Source: DASYTH01 sp035762905 (GTDB taxonomy: Bacteria > Actinomycetota > Actinomycetes > Mycobacteriales > Pseudonocardiaceae). Taken from it: 64,000 bases of DNA. Positions 10,984-19,367 of the stretch are shown here, piece after piece (position 1 is the stretch's first letter; each line of letters begins with the position of its first letter). Both the position numbers and the translations under genes were made by a program. The notes beneath the pieces were generated by a model that was not told where the DNA came from, searched no databases, and worked only from the letters and a program-made list of their open reading frames with translations. The stretch covers positions 93,835 through 157,834 of the forward strand of contig NZ_DASUCC010000146.1 in the NCBI RefSeq assembly GCF_035762905.1, in the 5' to 3' direction.

Positions 10984-12639
10984 TCAGGTGCTGCGCTCGG
11001 CGTCACCGGCCCGCGCCACCGTCGGGAACGGCGGCACGTTCGGATGGCACACCGTGCCGGGTCCGGGCAGCCGCAGGTCGATCAGGTAGGCGGTGGCGAT
11101 GTTGTCGGTGCAGGTGCTGAACCCGAGGATGGTGTGCCCGAACGCGTCCGCGCTCACCAGCATGGCGTTGCCGAGCTGACGGGTCATCCGGCGGGCGAAC
11201 TCGTACTGGGTGGCCGGGTCGTAGTAGTTCCCGTACACCAGCACGGGATTCGGCGTGCGGCGATTCCACGGTCCACTGTGGACATAACGGTTCCGCAGCG
11301 GCCAGTTCGGGCACAGCGCCGGATCGGCCCACGCCAGGTACCGGCCGAACGTGGGCATCGCCCGCTCGAACCGGTCCGCGATCGACGGGACCTGGTTCGG
11401 GCGATGGGTGAACGGCTTGTCCGTGCAGTTGACCGCGCCGTACGAGTCGTCCCCGGTGTACGGCGAGTCCGGCAGGCCCGGCCGGACGTCCAGCCTGCCG
11501 AGCTTTCCGTTGCCCAGCACCGACTGCACCGCCTGGCTGAGATTGGCGCCGGTCCGGGCGACGGCCGGCGGGTGGATCATGTCGTAGAGCACCTGCAGCA
11601 CCACCGCCAGGTCGTCCAAAGCGGTCAGGTCGTACAGGATGCCGGTGATCTCGGCGACGAACACGTCGATACCCACCACGGTGCCGTCCGGCAGCGTGAG
11701 CGGACCGTTGCGGCGCAGGTGGTCGCGTAGCTCGTCGAACTTCGCCCTCGGGTTCCCCTCGCTGAACGCGCACGCCGGGCCGGCCGCGGCGCACCGGCGC
11801 AGGAACCCGTCCAGCGCGATCTCGAACCCGTTGGTGCGCTGCCGGTCGTACTCGAGGCCGTCGTGCAGCCGCAGGTGCGGATCGACGTTGCCGTCCAGGA
11901 TGATCGCCCGCGAACGGTTCGGGAACAGGTTGACGTAGGTGGCGCCGAGCAGCGTGCCGTAGGAGAAGCCGAGGTAGTTCAGCTGGGCGTCACCGACCGC
12001 GGCGCGCAACAGATCCAGGTCCCTGGCAACGGCCTCGGTGGACATCTCCTCGAGCAACGGGCCGGCGAAGTCGGCGCAGAACCGGCCGTAGTCGCGCAAC
12101 GCGGCCAGCGTCTCCCGCTCCTGCTGCCGGGTGATCGGCAGCAGCGCCATCCGGGCCAGCACCGCGTCGGCGTCCTCCTGGGTGGCGAAGCAACGCAGCG
12201 GGGTGCTCCTGGCGACGCCGCGCGGGTCGAAGCCGATCAGGTCGAACCGGTCCAGCACCGGCTGCTGGAAGATGAGCTGTCCGATCGTGGGCAGCCGGTA
12301 GCCGCTGCCGCCCGGACCGCCCGGGTTGAGGAACAGTGAACCGATCCGGTTCGCCTGGTCGCCCGCGGCCCGGCGCATCAGCGCGAGGTTGATCGTGCCG
12401 CGCCGGGGCCGGTCGTGGTCAAGCGGCACCACGTAGTCGGCGCAGCTGAACCGGAACTGCTCGGCCGGCGGGACGTTCGAGATGTCCGCGGGAGCACACG
12501 GTCCCCACACCACCGGGGCGGCGGGCGCCGCCTGCGGGGCGGACGCGGCGGTTCCCACCGGCAGCCCGGCGGCTAGCGAGCCGGCCGCGAGCACGGCGGC
12601 GGCGGCCACATGTCTCCACGCGCGTGATCCGAGAGCCAT
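10984..12639 (-). CDS. Secreted alpha/beta hydrolase, tripeptidyl aminopeptidase type
   Basis: 551-residue exported serine hydrolase of the actinobacterial tripeptidyl-aminopeptidase/SlpD-E group (S33-like). A signal peptide spans about 1-33 (ending GTAASA). The oxyanion motif is NPGGPGGSG, the nucleophile Ser is in GFSYGT, the catalytic Asp is probably in YYDPAT and the His is in FGHTIL; the C-terminal TAP-like region is present. It probably trims peptides outside the cell. The ATG at 12639 has AGAGG 6 nt upstream. It shares orientation with the P450 gene, whose stop is 79 nt upstream, and may be read through from it. Confidence 0.9.
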   Translation of the reverse strand: MALGSRAWRHVAAAAVLAAGSLAAGLPVGTAASAPQAAPAAPVVWGPCAPADISNVPPAEQFRFSCADYVVPLDHDRPRRGTINLALMRRAAGDQANRIGSLFLNPGGPGGSGYRLPTIGQLIFQQPVLDRFDLIGFDPRGVARSTPLRCFATQEDADAVLARMALLPITRQQERETLAALRDYGRFCADFAGPLLEEMSTEAVARDLDLLRAAVGDAQLNYLGFSYGTLLGATYVNLFPNRSRAIILDGNVDPHLRLHDGLEYDRQRTNGFEIALDGFLRRCAAAGPACAFSEGNPRAKFDELRDHLRRNGPLTLPDGTVVGIDVFVAEITGILYDLTALDDLAVVLQVLYDMIHPPAVARTGANLSQAVQSVLGNGKLGRLDVRPGLPDSPYTGDDSYGAVNCTDKPFTHRPNQVPSIADRFERAMPTFGRYLAWADPALCPNWPLRNRYVHSGPWNRRTPNPVLVYGNYYDPATQYEFARRMTRQLGNAMLVSADAFGHTILGFSTCTDNIATAYLIDLRLPGPGTVCHPNVPPFPTVARAGDAERST

Positions 12640-12718
12640 GCCGTGCCTCTCTCCCCTGCCGAGCGACCGGATGCCGCTGCAGAACGGGGACGAGACTCAC
12701 ACGATCCCGACGCGGTCG

Positions 12719-14179
12719 CTACGTCCGATTGGTGGATTCCTTGAGGCTGTTCAGGACGATCGGAAGGTTGTCCTTCGGGAACGGCAACGAGGTGAACGCC
12801 CACGGCACGTCGTAGTCGGCCGGGAAGCTCCACCGGAAATGGCGCAGCATCGCGTCCAGAATGGTCTTCACCTCGAGCGTGCCGAACTGCAGGCCGATGC
12901 ATTTGTGCACACCGCCGCCGAACGGCAGCCAGGCGAACCGGTGCCCGCGGTCCTCGCGGCGCGGCTCGTCGAACCGGTCCGGGTCGAACCGCAGCGGGTC
13001 GGTCCAGTACTCGGGCAGCAGGTGGCTGGTCCAGGTGCCGAGCAGGATCATCGTTCCGGCCGGGACGAAGTGGCCGAGGATCTCGGTGTCCCGGACCGCC
13101 CGGCGGAACGGGCCGGGCGCCGGCGGCACCAGCCGGAGCGTCTCCTTGATCACCAGGTCGAGGGTGTGCAGGCCGGCCAGTGACTCGAGGTCGAGCGGCG
13201 CGTCGCCGCGGGCCAGCGACTCGGCCCGGGCCCGGTCCTGCCATTCCGGGTGCCGGCCGAGGAAGTACGCGGCGGCGCTGGAGGTGATGGTCGAGGTGTC
13301 GTGCGCGGCCATGATCAGGAAGATCATGTGGCTGATCACGTCCTCGTCGCTGAACCGCTCGCCGTCCTCGGTCTCGGCGTGGCACAGCGCCGAGAACAGG
13401 TCGGTGCCGGAACCGGCCCGCTTGGCCGGAATCATCCGGGCGAAGTACTCCTCGAGCACCCGCCGGCCGTGCAGTCCGGCCCGCCACTTCCCGCCCGGCA
13501 CCCCGAATCGCAGGATGGCCGAGCCCGCATGGGTGCACTGCAGGAAGGCCCGGGCCAGCCGGTCGCGCTCGGCGCCGACCTCGGCGGCCATGAACACCTC
13601 GGCGGCGATGTCCAGCGAGAGTTGCTTGGCGGTGGGGAACATGGGGAACCGCTCACCGTCCGGCCAGTTCCGGACGGTGTCCTCGGCGATCCGGGTGATC
13701 GTGCCGAAGTAGCCGGCCAGCCGGTCGTTGGTGAACGCCTGCTGCATGATCCGGCGGTGATGCAGATGCTCGTCGAAGTCCATCAGCATCAGGCCACGCC
13801 GGAAGAACGGCCCGATCAGGAAGTCCCAGCCGTGGCCGAATGCCTTGTCCCGGTTGAGGTAGACGATCTGCAGCGCGTCCGGGCCGACGACGTGCACGAT
13901 CGGGAAGCCGAACATCGTGCCCCAGGAGACCGGCCCCAGCTCGCGGTACTTGAGCTGCTGGAAGGCCGGGCCGTAGCGCAGCCCCTGCAACACGTTGCCG
14001 AGCCAGGGCAGCCCGCGCTCACCGGGCACCGCCTTCAGCCCGCTGCCGGGCGGTGGCGCGGCCAGCGGCGCCGGCCGCTGCGGCAGGTGCCGCAGCACCA
14101 GATCGATCAGGCCGTCGCGGGGGATCTCGACCAGCCGCGCGTTCTCCGTGCGACCGGTGGGTTGCGGTGCCAGGACCAT
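12719..14179 (-). CDS. Cytochrome P450
   Basis: 486-residue haem monooxygenase. The I-helix oxygen-activation motif is AAHDTS, the K-helix ExxR is KETLR and the haem-binding loop is FGGGVHKCIG, with Cys as proximal ligand. Its length and N-terminal PGERGLPWLGN resemble CYP51/CYP120-like lipophilic-substrate P450s rather than the short macrolide hydroxylases. No ferredoxin is encoded nearby. The ATG at 14179 has GGAGG 5 nt upstream and lies 10 nt after the TetR stop, so the pair forms an operon presumably induced when the TetR ligand, perhaps a P450 substrate, is present. Confidence 0.95.
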   Translation of the reverse strand: MVLAPQPTGRTENARLVEIPRDGLIDLVLRHLPQRPAPLAAPPPGSGLKAVPGERGLPWLGNVLQGLRYGPAFQQLKYRELGPVSWGTMFGFPIVHVVGPDALQIVYLNRDKAFGHGWDFLIGPFFRRGLMLMDFDEHLHHRRIMQQAFTNDRLAGYFGTITRIAEDTVRNWPDGERFPMFPTAKQLSLDIAAEVFMAAEVGAERDRLARAFLQCTHAGSAILRFGVPGGKWRAGLHGRRVLEEYFARMIPAKRAGSGTDLFSALCHAETEDGERFSDEDVISHMIFLIMAAHDTSTITSSAAAYFLGRHPEWQDRARAESLARGDAPLDLESLAGLHTLDLVIKETLRLVPPAPGPFRRAVRDTEILGHFVPAGTMILLGTWTSHLLPEYWTDPLRFDPDRFDEPRREDRGHRFAWLPFGGGVHKCIGLQFGTLEVKTILDAMLRHFRWSFPADYDVPWAFTSLPFPKDNLPIVLNSLKESTNRT

Positions 14180-14189
14180 GATCGCCTCC

Positions 14190-14786
14190 TCAACGGGTGT
14201 TCAGCAGTGCGTCGATCGTCGTGCGGGCGAAGGACCGGGCCCGTTCGTCGTCGGCGGCCGGGAGCACGCCGGCCGGGGTGAGCACCATCGAGTGCGCGAT
14301 CCGGACCAGCACCTCGGCGATCCGTTCGGCCGCCGGCCCGGCCGGGCCGAGCTCGGCGATCCGCTCGGCGATGTAGGCCCGGGCCACGGCCACGATCGGC
14401 GCCCCGTCGATGGTCAGGTAGGGCAGCACGTCCTGCGGCTCGGTGGCCAGCAACCGGCTGAGCAACGGGTGTTCCCGCACCCCGGCCACGCCGGCGACGA
14501 ACCCCTCGACCAGCCGCTCGCGCGGGTCGGCCGCGCCGGCGATCCGGTCGTCCAACTCGGCAAGGAACCGGCGCAGCTCGTGCAGCAGCGCGGCCCGGAT
14601 CAGGTCGGCCTTCTGCGGAAACCGCCGGTAGACGGTGGCCCGGCCGAGCCCGGCCGCGCGGGCGATGTCCTCGACGGTGGCGCGCCGGATGCCGACGTTC
14701 TCGAAGGTCCGCACCGCGGCGTGAAGGATCTGGCGCACGGCGGCGTCCGGCTCGGCGAGGCGGATCCGGTCCAGCACGGCCAGCAT
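14190..14786 (-). CDS. TetR-family regulator (of P450)
   Basis: 198-residue TetR-type repressor. The N-terminal helix-turn-helix is TVEDIARAAGLGRATVYRRF (about 42-61), followed by a helical ligand-binding domain without recognisable specificity. It is the first gene of a two-gene unit with the P450 and probably represses itself and the P450. The ATG is only 6 nt from the candidate -10 TATCGT, so the transcript is likely leaderless; a near-palindrome covers the same DNA. Confidence 0.93.
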   Translation of the reverse strand: MLAVLDRIRLAEPDAAVRQILHAAVRTFENVGIRRATVEDIARAAGLGRATVYRRFPQKADLIRAALLHELRRFLAELDDRIAGAADPRERLVEGFVAGVAGVREHPLLSRLLATEPQDVLPYLTIDGAPIVAVARAYIAERIAELGPAGPAAERIAEVLVRIAHSMVLTPAGVLPAADDERARSFARTTIDALLNTR

Positions 14787-14792
14787 GAGACG

Positions 14793-14821
14793 ACGATACG
14801 ATTATTGTCTCGCCGGTTCAA
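14793..14821 (-). promoter_or_regulatory. Leaderless promoter and operator of the TetR-P450 operon
   Basis: On the minus strand TTGAAC (14816-14821) and TATCGT (14793-14798) are 17 nt apart, with the -10 ending 6 nt before the ATG, as in leaderless mRNAs. A 25-nt imperfect palindrome with GAGAC/GTCTC ends (14787-14811) overlaps the -10 and is a likely autoregulatory operator. Confidence 0.6.
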
Positions 14822-14827
14822 TTGGCT

Positions 14828-14857
14828 GTCCGGGGGCGGGCTGGCCCGCCCCCGGAC
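14828..14857 (-). terminator. Terminator of the ergothioneine operon
   Basis: Perfect 13-bp GC-rich inverted repeat (14828-14840 with 14845-14857), loop 4 nt, 7 nt past the egtC-egtD stop and just before the next promoter. Confidence 0.85.
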
Positions 14858-14864
14858 GGTGCGG

Positions 14865-16598
14865 TCAGTCGGCGCGGGACAGCGAGACGCCGAACCGGTT
14901 GGCCGAGTCGGTCCACCAGCGTTCCATCGTGAAGCCGGCGGCCGCGAGCTCGTCCGCGACCGTCTCCCGGCGGAACTTGGCCGAGATCTCGGTGCGCAAC
15001 TCCTCGCCCCGGTCGAAGTCGACCTCGAGGTCGAGCGCCGGGACCCGGACCCGCATGGCACGGGTGGCCCGCAGCCGCATCTCGATCCACTCGTTGACCG
15101 GGTCCCAGAGGGCGACGTGGGTGAAGGCGTCCAGGTCGAAGTCGGCCCCGAGCTCCCGGTTGAGCACCCGCAACACGTTGCGGTTGAACTCGGCGGTGAC
15201 CCCGGCGGCGTCGTCGTACGCGCGGACCAGGACGTCGGGATCCTTGACCAGGTCGGTGCCGAGCAGCAGCCACTCGCCCGGCTCGAGCACGTCCCGGACG
15301 GCGCGGAGGAACTTGGCCCGCTCGTCCGGCAGCAGGTTGCCCACCGTGCCGCCGAGGAAGGCCACCAGCCGCGGCGGCTCGCCCGGCAGCAGGCCGAGAT
15401 GCTCGGTGAAGTCGCCGACCACGCCGTGCACCTGTGCCGACCCGTACTCGGTGTGCAGCGCCGCCGTCGCGTCCCGAAGCGCCGTCTCGGACACGTCCAG
15501 CGCGACGATCTGACGGAGCATCTCGTTGTGCCGCAACGCATCCAGCAGCAACCGGGTCTTCTCCGATGATCCGGAGCCCAGCTCGACCAGGGTGTGTGCC
15601 GCGGTGAGCCGGGCGATCTCGCCCGCCCGCTCGTCCAGGACCTCCCGCTCGGCTCGGGTCGGGTAGTACTCGTCCAGCCGGGTGATCCGCTCGAACAGCT
15701 CGCTGCCCTCGGCGTCGTAGAACCACTTGGGCGGCAACGACTTCGGTGTCGCGGTGAGCCCGGAGCGGGCGTCGGCGGCCAGCGACCGGGCGGCGTGGTC
15801 CTCCGGCAGGTGCACCTCGATGACCGGGTCCGCGGTGGGTGGCTCGAGCGGGCGGAGCTCGACCCGCGGTGTGCCGTCGCCGGCCAGCGACGCCACCACG
15901 ATGGTCCGGTCGTCCACCGTGGACCAGCGCGGATCGTCGTCCCACGGCTCGGAGGCGACCACCACCGCGTCCGGAGTGGCCAGCACCGACAGCGAGTGCC
16001 ACCACCGGGTGGCCACCAGCACCTGCCCGTCGGTGAGCAGCACGTTGAGCCGGGAGCCCGGCGCCGCCGCGGCGACGTCCCGGACGACCGAGGCGACCGC
16101 CTGCTCCGGCGGCTCGCCGGCCCGCAACCGGTCGCGCACCAGCGCCCAGACCAGGGCGCTGTCGGTCGGCGCGTCCAGCGTGATCAGGTCGACCGCCGCG
16201 AGCCGTCCGGCCAGCCCGGCCACGCTCTCCGGCCAGCCGGCGATCTTCCCGTTGTGGCTGAACAGCCAGGGGCCGTCGGTGAACGGCGCGCACGCGGTGT
16301 CCATCACCGGCATGCCCACGGTCGCCGACCGGACCGCGGCGAGCACCGCGGAGCTGGTGGTCACCCCGGCCACCGAGGCGAAGCCGGTGTCCGTCCACAT
16401 CGGAACGGACCGGCGATAGCGGACCGGCCGGTCGGCGCCCGGCACGAACCACCCGACACCGAACCCGTCCACGTTGACCGTCCCGCCGCCACGCATGTCC
16501 ACCGGCGCCCAACTCTGGCGGAGCAGTGCGTGCGGCTTGTCGAACAGCAGCTCCGGCAGCGCCACCGGCGTGCCGAGGTAAGCCAGGTGTCGGCACAT
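14865..16598 (-). CDS. EgtC-EgtD fusion: glutamyl-hercynylcysteine sulfoxide hydrolase + histidine methyltransferase
   Basis: One uninterrupted 577-residue frame carrying two ergothioneine enzymes that are usually separate. Residues about 1-250 are EgtC, a class II glutamine-amidotransferase fold that removes gamma-glutamate from hercynyl-gamma-glutamylcysteine sulfoxide; it begins MCRHLAYLG with nucleophile Cys2, and FSHNGKI follows. Residues about 255-577 are EgtD, the SAM-dependent N-alpha-trimethylation of histidine to hercynine: TPKSLPPKWFYDAEGSELFE, SAM loop LVELGSGSSEKTR, then GGTVGNLLPDER. At the junction (around 15795-15835) there is no stop, no ATG and no Shine-Dalgarno; one GTG two codons before LPED could in principle start EgtD. 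The ATG at 16598 is 2 nt after the egtB stop. Confidence 0.93.
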   Translation of the reverse strand: MCRHLAYLGTPVALPELLFDKPHALLRQSWAPVDMRGGGTVNVDGFGVGWFVPGADRPVRYRRSVPMWTDTGFASVAGVTTSSAVLAAVRSATVGMPVMDTACAPFTDGPWLFSHNGKIAGWPESVAGLAGRLAAVDLITLDAPTDSALVWALVRDRLRAGEPPEQAVASVVRDVAAAAPGSRLNVLLTDGQVLVATRWWHSLSVLATPDAVVVASEPWDDDPRWSTVDDRTIVVASLAGDGTPRVELRPLEPPTADPVIEVHLPEDHAARSLAADARSGLTATPKSLPPKWFYDAEGSELFERITRLDEYYPTRAEREVLDERAGEIARLTAAHTLVELGSGSSEKTRLLLDALRHNEMLRQIVALDVSETALRDATAALHTEYGSAQVHGVVGDFTEHLGLLPGEPPRLVAFLGGTVGNLLPDERAKFLRAVRDVLEPGEWLLLGTDLVKDPDVLVRAYDDAAGVTAEFNRNVLRVLNRELGADFDLDAFTHVALWDPVNEWIEMRLRATRAMRVRVPALDLEVDFDRGEELRTEISAKFRRETVADELAAAGFTMERWWTDSANRFGVSLSRAD

Positions 16599-16600
16599 GG

Positions 16601-17923
16601 CTAGCCCTTCTCGTCCGGGGACGCGTCCCGGGCGCACCGGAACCCGACGAAGATCTGCCGCCGGATCGGGTAGTCCCAGTTGCGGAACGTGCCCCGGCAG
16701 GCCACCGGGTCGGTGCCGAACGAGCCGCCGCGCAGCACCTTGTAATCCGGCCCGAAGAACACCTCGGAGTACTCCCGGTATGGGAACGCGACGAAACCCG
16801 GATAGGGCAGGAAGTCCGAGCTGGTCCACTCCCATACGTCCCCGATCAGCTGGTGCACCCCGAGCGGCGAGGCACCGGCCGGGTAGGCCCCCACCTCGGC
16901 CGGACCGAGATGCCGCTGGCCGAGGTTCGCGTGCTCGGCACCGGGTTCCTCATCGCCCCAGGGGAACCGGCGGGACCGGCCGGTATCCGGGTCGAACCGG
17001 GCCGCCTTCTCCCACTCCGCCTCGGTGGGCAGCCGCCGGCCGGCCCAGGCGGCGTACGCGGCCGCCTCGTGGAAACACACGTGCACCACCGGCTCGTTCG
17101 GCCGGATCGGCTCGACCACGCCGAACTGGTCGCGCAGCCAGCCGTCGCCGTCGCGCTGCCAGAACCGTGGCGCGGTCAACCCGGCCTTCTGTCGGTGGTC
17201 CCAGCCCGCCTCGGACCACCACCGGGGTTGCGCATAGCCGCCCGCGGCGATGAACTCGGCGTAGGCGGCGTTGGTCACCGGCGTGGTGTCGATGAAGAAC
17301 GCGTCGACGTGCGTCTGGTGCGCCGGCCGTTCGTTGTCCAGCGCCCACGGTTCGGTCGAGGTGCCCATGGTGAACGGGCCGGCGGGCACCAGCACCTCGG
17401 TGGCGGCCGGGCCGGCCCGGCCGGGCGGCGGCGGCGCGGCGGCGAGCACCGGCGGGCCGGTCCGCAACTGGTGGGTGGCCAGCATGGTCTCGTCGTGCTG
17501 TTGCTCGTGCTGGGCGATCATGCCGAACGCGAACGCGTTGTCCAGCAGCGGCCGGCCCTCCAGCCGAACCCGGTCGAGCACGTCGAAGACCTTGTCCCGC
17601 ACCTCGCGGACGTAGGCGCGAGCTTCGACGGGCGTGAGCAGCGGCAGCCGCGGCCGGCTGGCGCGGGCATGCTGGAACGCGTCGTAGAGCTCGTCGATGT
17701 CGCGGCGCACCGGCTCGCGGCCGCCGACGTCGCGCACCAGCCAGAGCTCCTCCTGGTTGCCGATATGAGCGAGATCCCACACCAGGGGCGACATCAGCTT
17801 CGAGTGCTGGCGCACGAGATCGTCGTCGTCGACCGCGTCGGTCAGGGCCATGCTGCGCTCGCGGGACCGGCGCAGCTGTGCGGCCACGCTCTCCCGCATC
17901 GCCTCGATCGTCTCCTCGGCCAT
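16601..17923 (-). CDS. egtB: Ergothioneine biosynthesis protein EgtB (sulfoxide synthase)
   Basis: 440-residue non-haem iron enzyme coupling hercynine and gamma-glutamylcysteine with O2 to form the C-S bond and sulfoxide. The N-terminal DinB_2 region carries LAHIGNQEELWL and the iron motif HEQQHDE (HxxxHxE), with GMIAQHEQQHDETML around it. The C-terminal formylglycine-generating-enzyme-like domain has VPAGPFTMGT, LPTEAEWEKAAR, VWEWTSSDF and KVLRGGSFGT. The ATG at 17923 has GGAG 8 nt upstream, within the egtA 3' end, and lies 2 nt after the egtA stop. Confidence 0.95.
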   Translation of the reverse strand: MAEETIEAMRESVAAQLRRSRERSMALTDAVDDDDLVRQHSKLMSPLVWDLAHIGNQEELWLVRDVGGREPVRRDIDELYDAFQHARASRPRLPLLTPVEARAYVREVRDKVFDVLDRVRLEGRPLLDNAFAFGMIAQHEQQHDETMLATHQLRTGPPVLAAAPPPPGRAGPAATEVLVPAGPFTMGTSTEPWALDNERPAHQTHVDAFFIDTTPVTNAAYAEFIAAGGYAQPRWWSEAGWDHRQKAGLTAPRFWQRDGDGWLRDQFGVVEPIRPNEPVVHVCFHEAAAYAAWAGRRLPTEAEWEKAARFDPDTGRSRRFPWGDEEPGAEHANLGQRHLGPAEVGAYPAGASPLGVHQLIGDVWEWTSSDFLPYPGFVAFPYREYSEVFFGPDYKVLRGGSFGTDPVACRGTFRNWDYPIRRQIFVGFRCARDASPDEKG

Positions 17924-17925
17924 CG

Positions 17926-19167
17926 TCAGGACTCCCCTCCTTCGGTCGCTGCCCGGTGCAGCACCCGTTCCAGATCTGCGGTGATCGATTCGACTACCTC
18001 CTTGCCGAGCCCCGTCTCCGGCAGGGCCTGGATGCCCAGCTCCAGAACCCGCGCGGCGACGGCGGCGATGGGGCGGTCGGCCAGCCCGGCCCTGGCCGCC
18101 GGCAGCCACCGGTCGGCGACCGGTTGGCACAGCTCGACCACCGACTCCACGGTGGCCGGCGCGGACATCAGCGCGGCCAGCAGTGCGACCGGCGCTGTCC
18201 AGCCGGTCCCCGGCTGCGTGTCGAGATAGCGCACCTCGAGGTAGCCGTGCGGGCGGACCGGGGGGAACATCGTGGACACGTGGTAGGCCAGGTCGTCCAC
18301 GGTCGGCGGACCGGGCAGCGCGCCGGCCAGCCAGTCCGCGAACGTGGTGCCGGACGGCACGTCCCAGCAGTCGCCGGGGCCGCGCACGCACAGCAGCGGG
18401 GTGTCCAGCACCCGCCGGGCCCAGTCGGCGGCCGGGTCGGCGGTGATGGCGGACGGGCCGCTGCGGGCCGGGTCGACGGCGAGCACCGAGCGCAGCCGGG
18501 TGGAGGCCCAGCCGGTCGGCCGTCCGCCGAGGTGCGGCGAGTTGGCGAACGCGGCGACCAGCACCGGACCCAACGAGCAGACCGCCGCCCACCGGCTGGC
18601 CACGGTGTGCGGTTCGCCGACGTCCAGGCACACCTGGAGCGCGGCGGTGGAGCACATCATCGTGACGCCGTGCGGGCCGATCGGCCGGAACGCGCGCTCC
18701 ATCGCCGCGTAGCGCGGTGTTTCCAGGAGACGGCGGGGGGCCCGGTACGGATCGGTGCCCCGCTGGCCGAGGACGAGACCCGCCGCGGCCAGTAGTTCGA
18801 CCAGCGCCTCGACATCGGTGGCGACGTTGTCGAACAGTTCGGCAAGGCTGGCTTGCGGAAGCGCGGAGATCTCGACCTGCCCCCCTGGCTCGAGCGTGAG
18901 CGGCGAGCCCGCGGGGAGCGAAAGCTGGGGACTATCGGGAACCAGTGTCCGTGGTGCGTACGGAGCGAGTGCGGTGGCGAGATGGTGCGCGTCGAGCGGC
19001 CGCCGGGGATCGTCGTGGTGGTGGACGGTCCACTCCAGCTCGACGCCGGTCAACCTCGGTGGTCCGTGCTTGAAGCAGACCGAGGCGACGTATGCCTCGG
19101 CCTCCACCCGGTCGCGCAGTCGGCGGCGGTCCGGCTCGGCGATTCCGGTATCGCGCAGGACGGTCAC
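17926..19167 (-). CDS. egtA: Glutamate-cysteine ligase EgtA
   Basis: 413-residue ATP-dependent ligase making gamma-glutamylcysteine, the thiol donor for EgtB. GCS2-type features include VELEWTVHHHD near the N-terminus, GGQVEISALPQASL, HGVTMMCSTAALQVCLDVG and HGYLEVRYLDTQPG. It is the first gene of egtA-egtB-egtC/D, with 2-nt gaps between genes. The GTG at 19167 has AAGGGGG upstream. No egtE (PLP-dependent C-S lyase for the last step) is adjacent, so that step must be encoded elsewhere. Confidence 0.95.
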   Translation of the reverse strand: MTVLRDTGIAEPDRRRLRDRVEAEAYVASVCFKHGPPRLTGVELEWTVHHHDDPRRPLDAHHLATALAPYAPRTLVPDSPQLSLPAGSPLTLEPGGQVEISALPQASLAELFDNVATDVEALVELLAAAGLVLGQRGTDPYRAPRRLLETPRYAAMERAFRPIGPHGVTMMCSTAALQVCLDVGEPHTVASRWAAVCSLGPVLVAAFANSPHLGGRPTGWASTRLRSVLAVDPARSGPSAITADPAADWARRVLDTPLLCVRGPGDCWDVPSGTTFADWLAGALPGPPTVDDLAYHVSTMFPPVRPHGYLEVRYLDTQPGTGWTAPVALLAALMSAPATVESVVELCQPVADRWLPAARAGLADRPIAAVAARVLELGIQALPETGLGKEVVESITADLERVLHRAATEGGES

Positions 19168-19199
19168 GGGTGGTCACCCCCTTTCCGCAATCGAAATCG

Positions 19200-19228
19200 A
19201 AGCTACACGGGCCGGCCGACAGTTTCAG
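19200..19228 (-). promoter_or_regulatory. Candidate egtA promoter
   Basis: Minus-strand CTGAAA (19223-19228) and TAGCTT (19200-19205) with a 17-nt spacer, about 33 nt before the egtA GTG. Pattern match. Confidence 0.4.
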
Positions 19229-19315
19229 ATGTCCGCGGTCAGACCCTCGGTCAACCCTTCCCGAAGGCCCGGTAGGCCGCACGACACCGCTGCTCCATTC
19301 GGCGCAACGAGTACC

Positions 19316-19331
19316 CAGTACGTACGTACGG
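19316..19331 (+). promoter_or_regulatory. AcnR-type operator upstream of acnR
   Basis: CAGTACGTACGTACGG matches CAGNAC-nnn-CGTACTG at all but one defined position. A further right half-site, CGTACTG, is at 19348-19354, 13 nt before the acnR GTG. This suggests autoregulation, in the interval shared with divergent egtA. Confidence 0.55.
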
Positions 19332-19367
19332 ATTGCCTCTGACTGGGCGTACTGCCACGATCGACGG

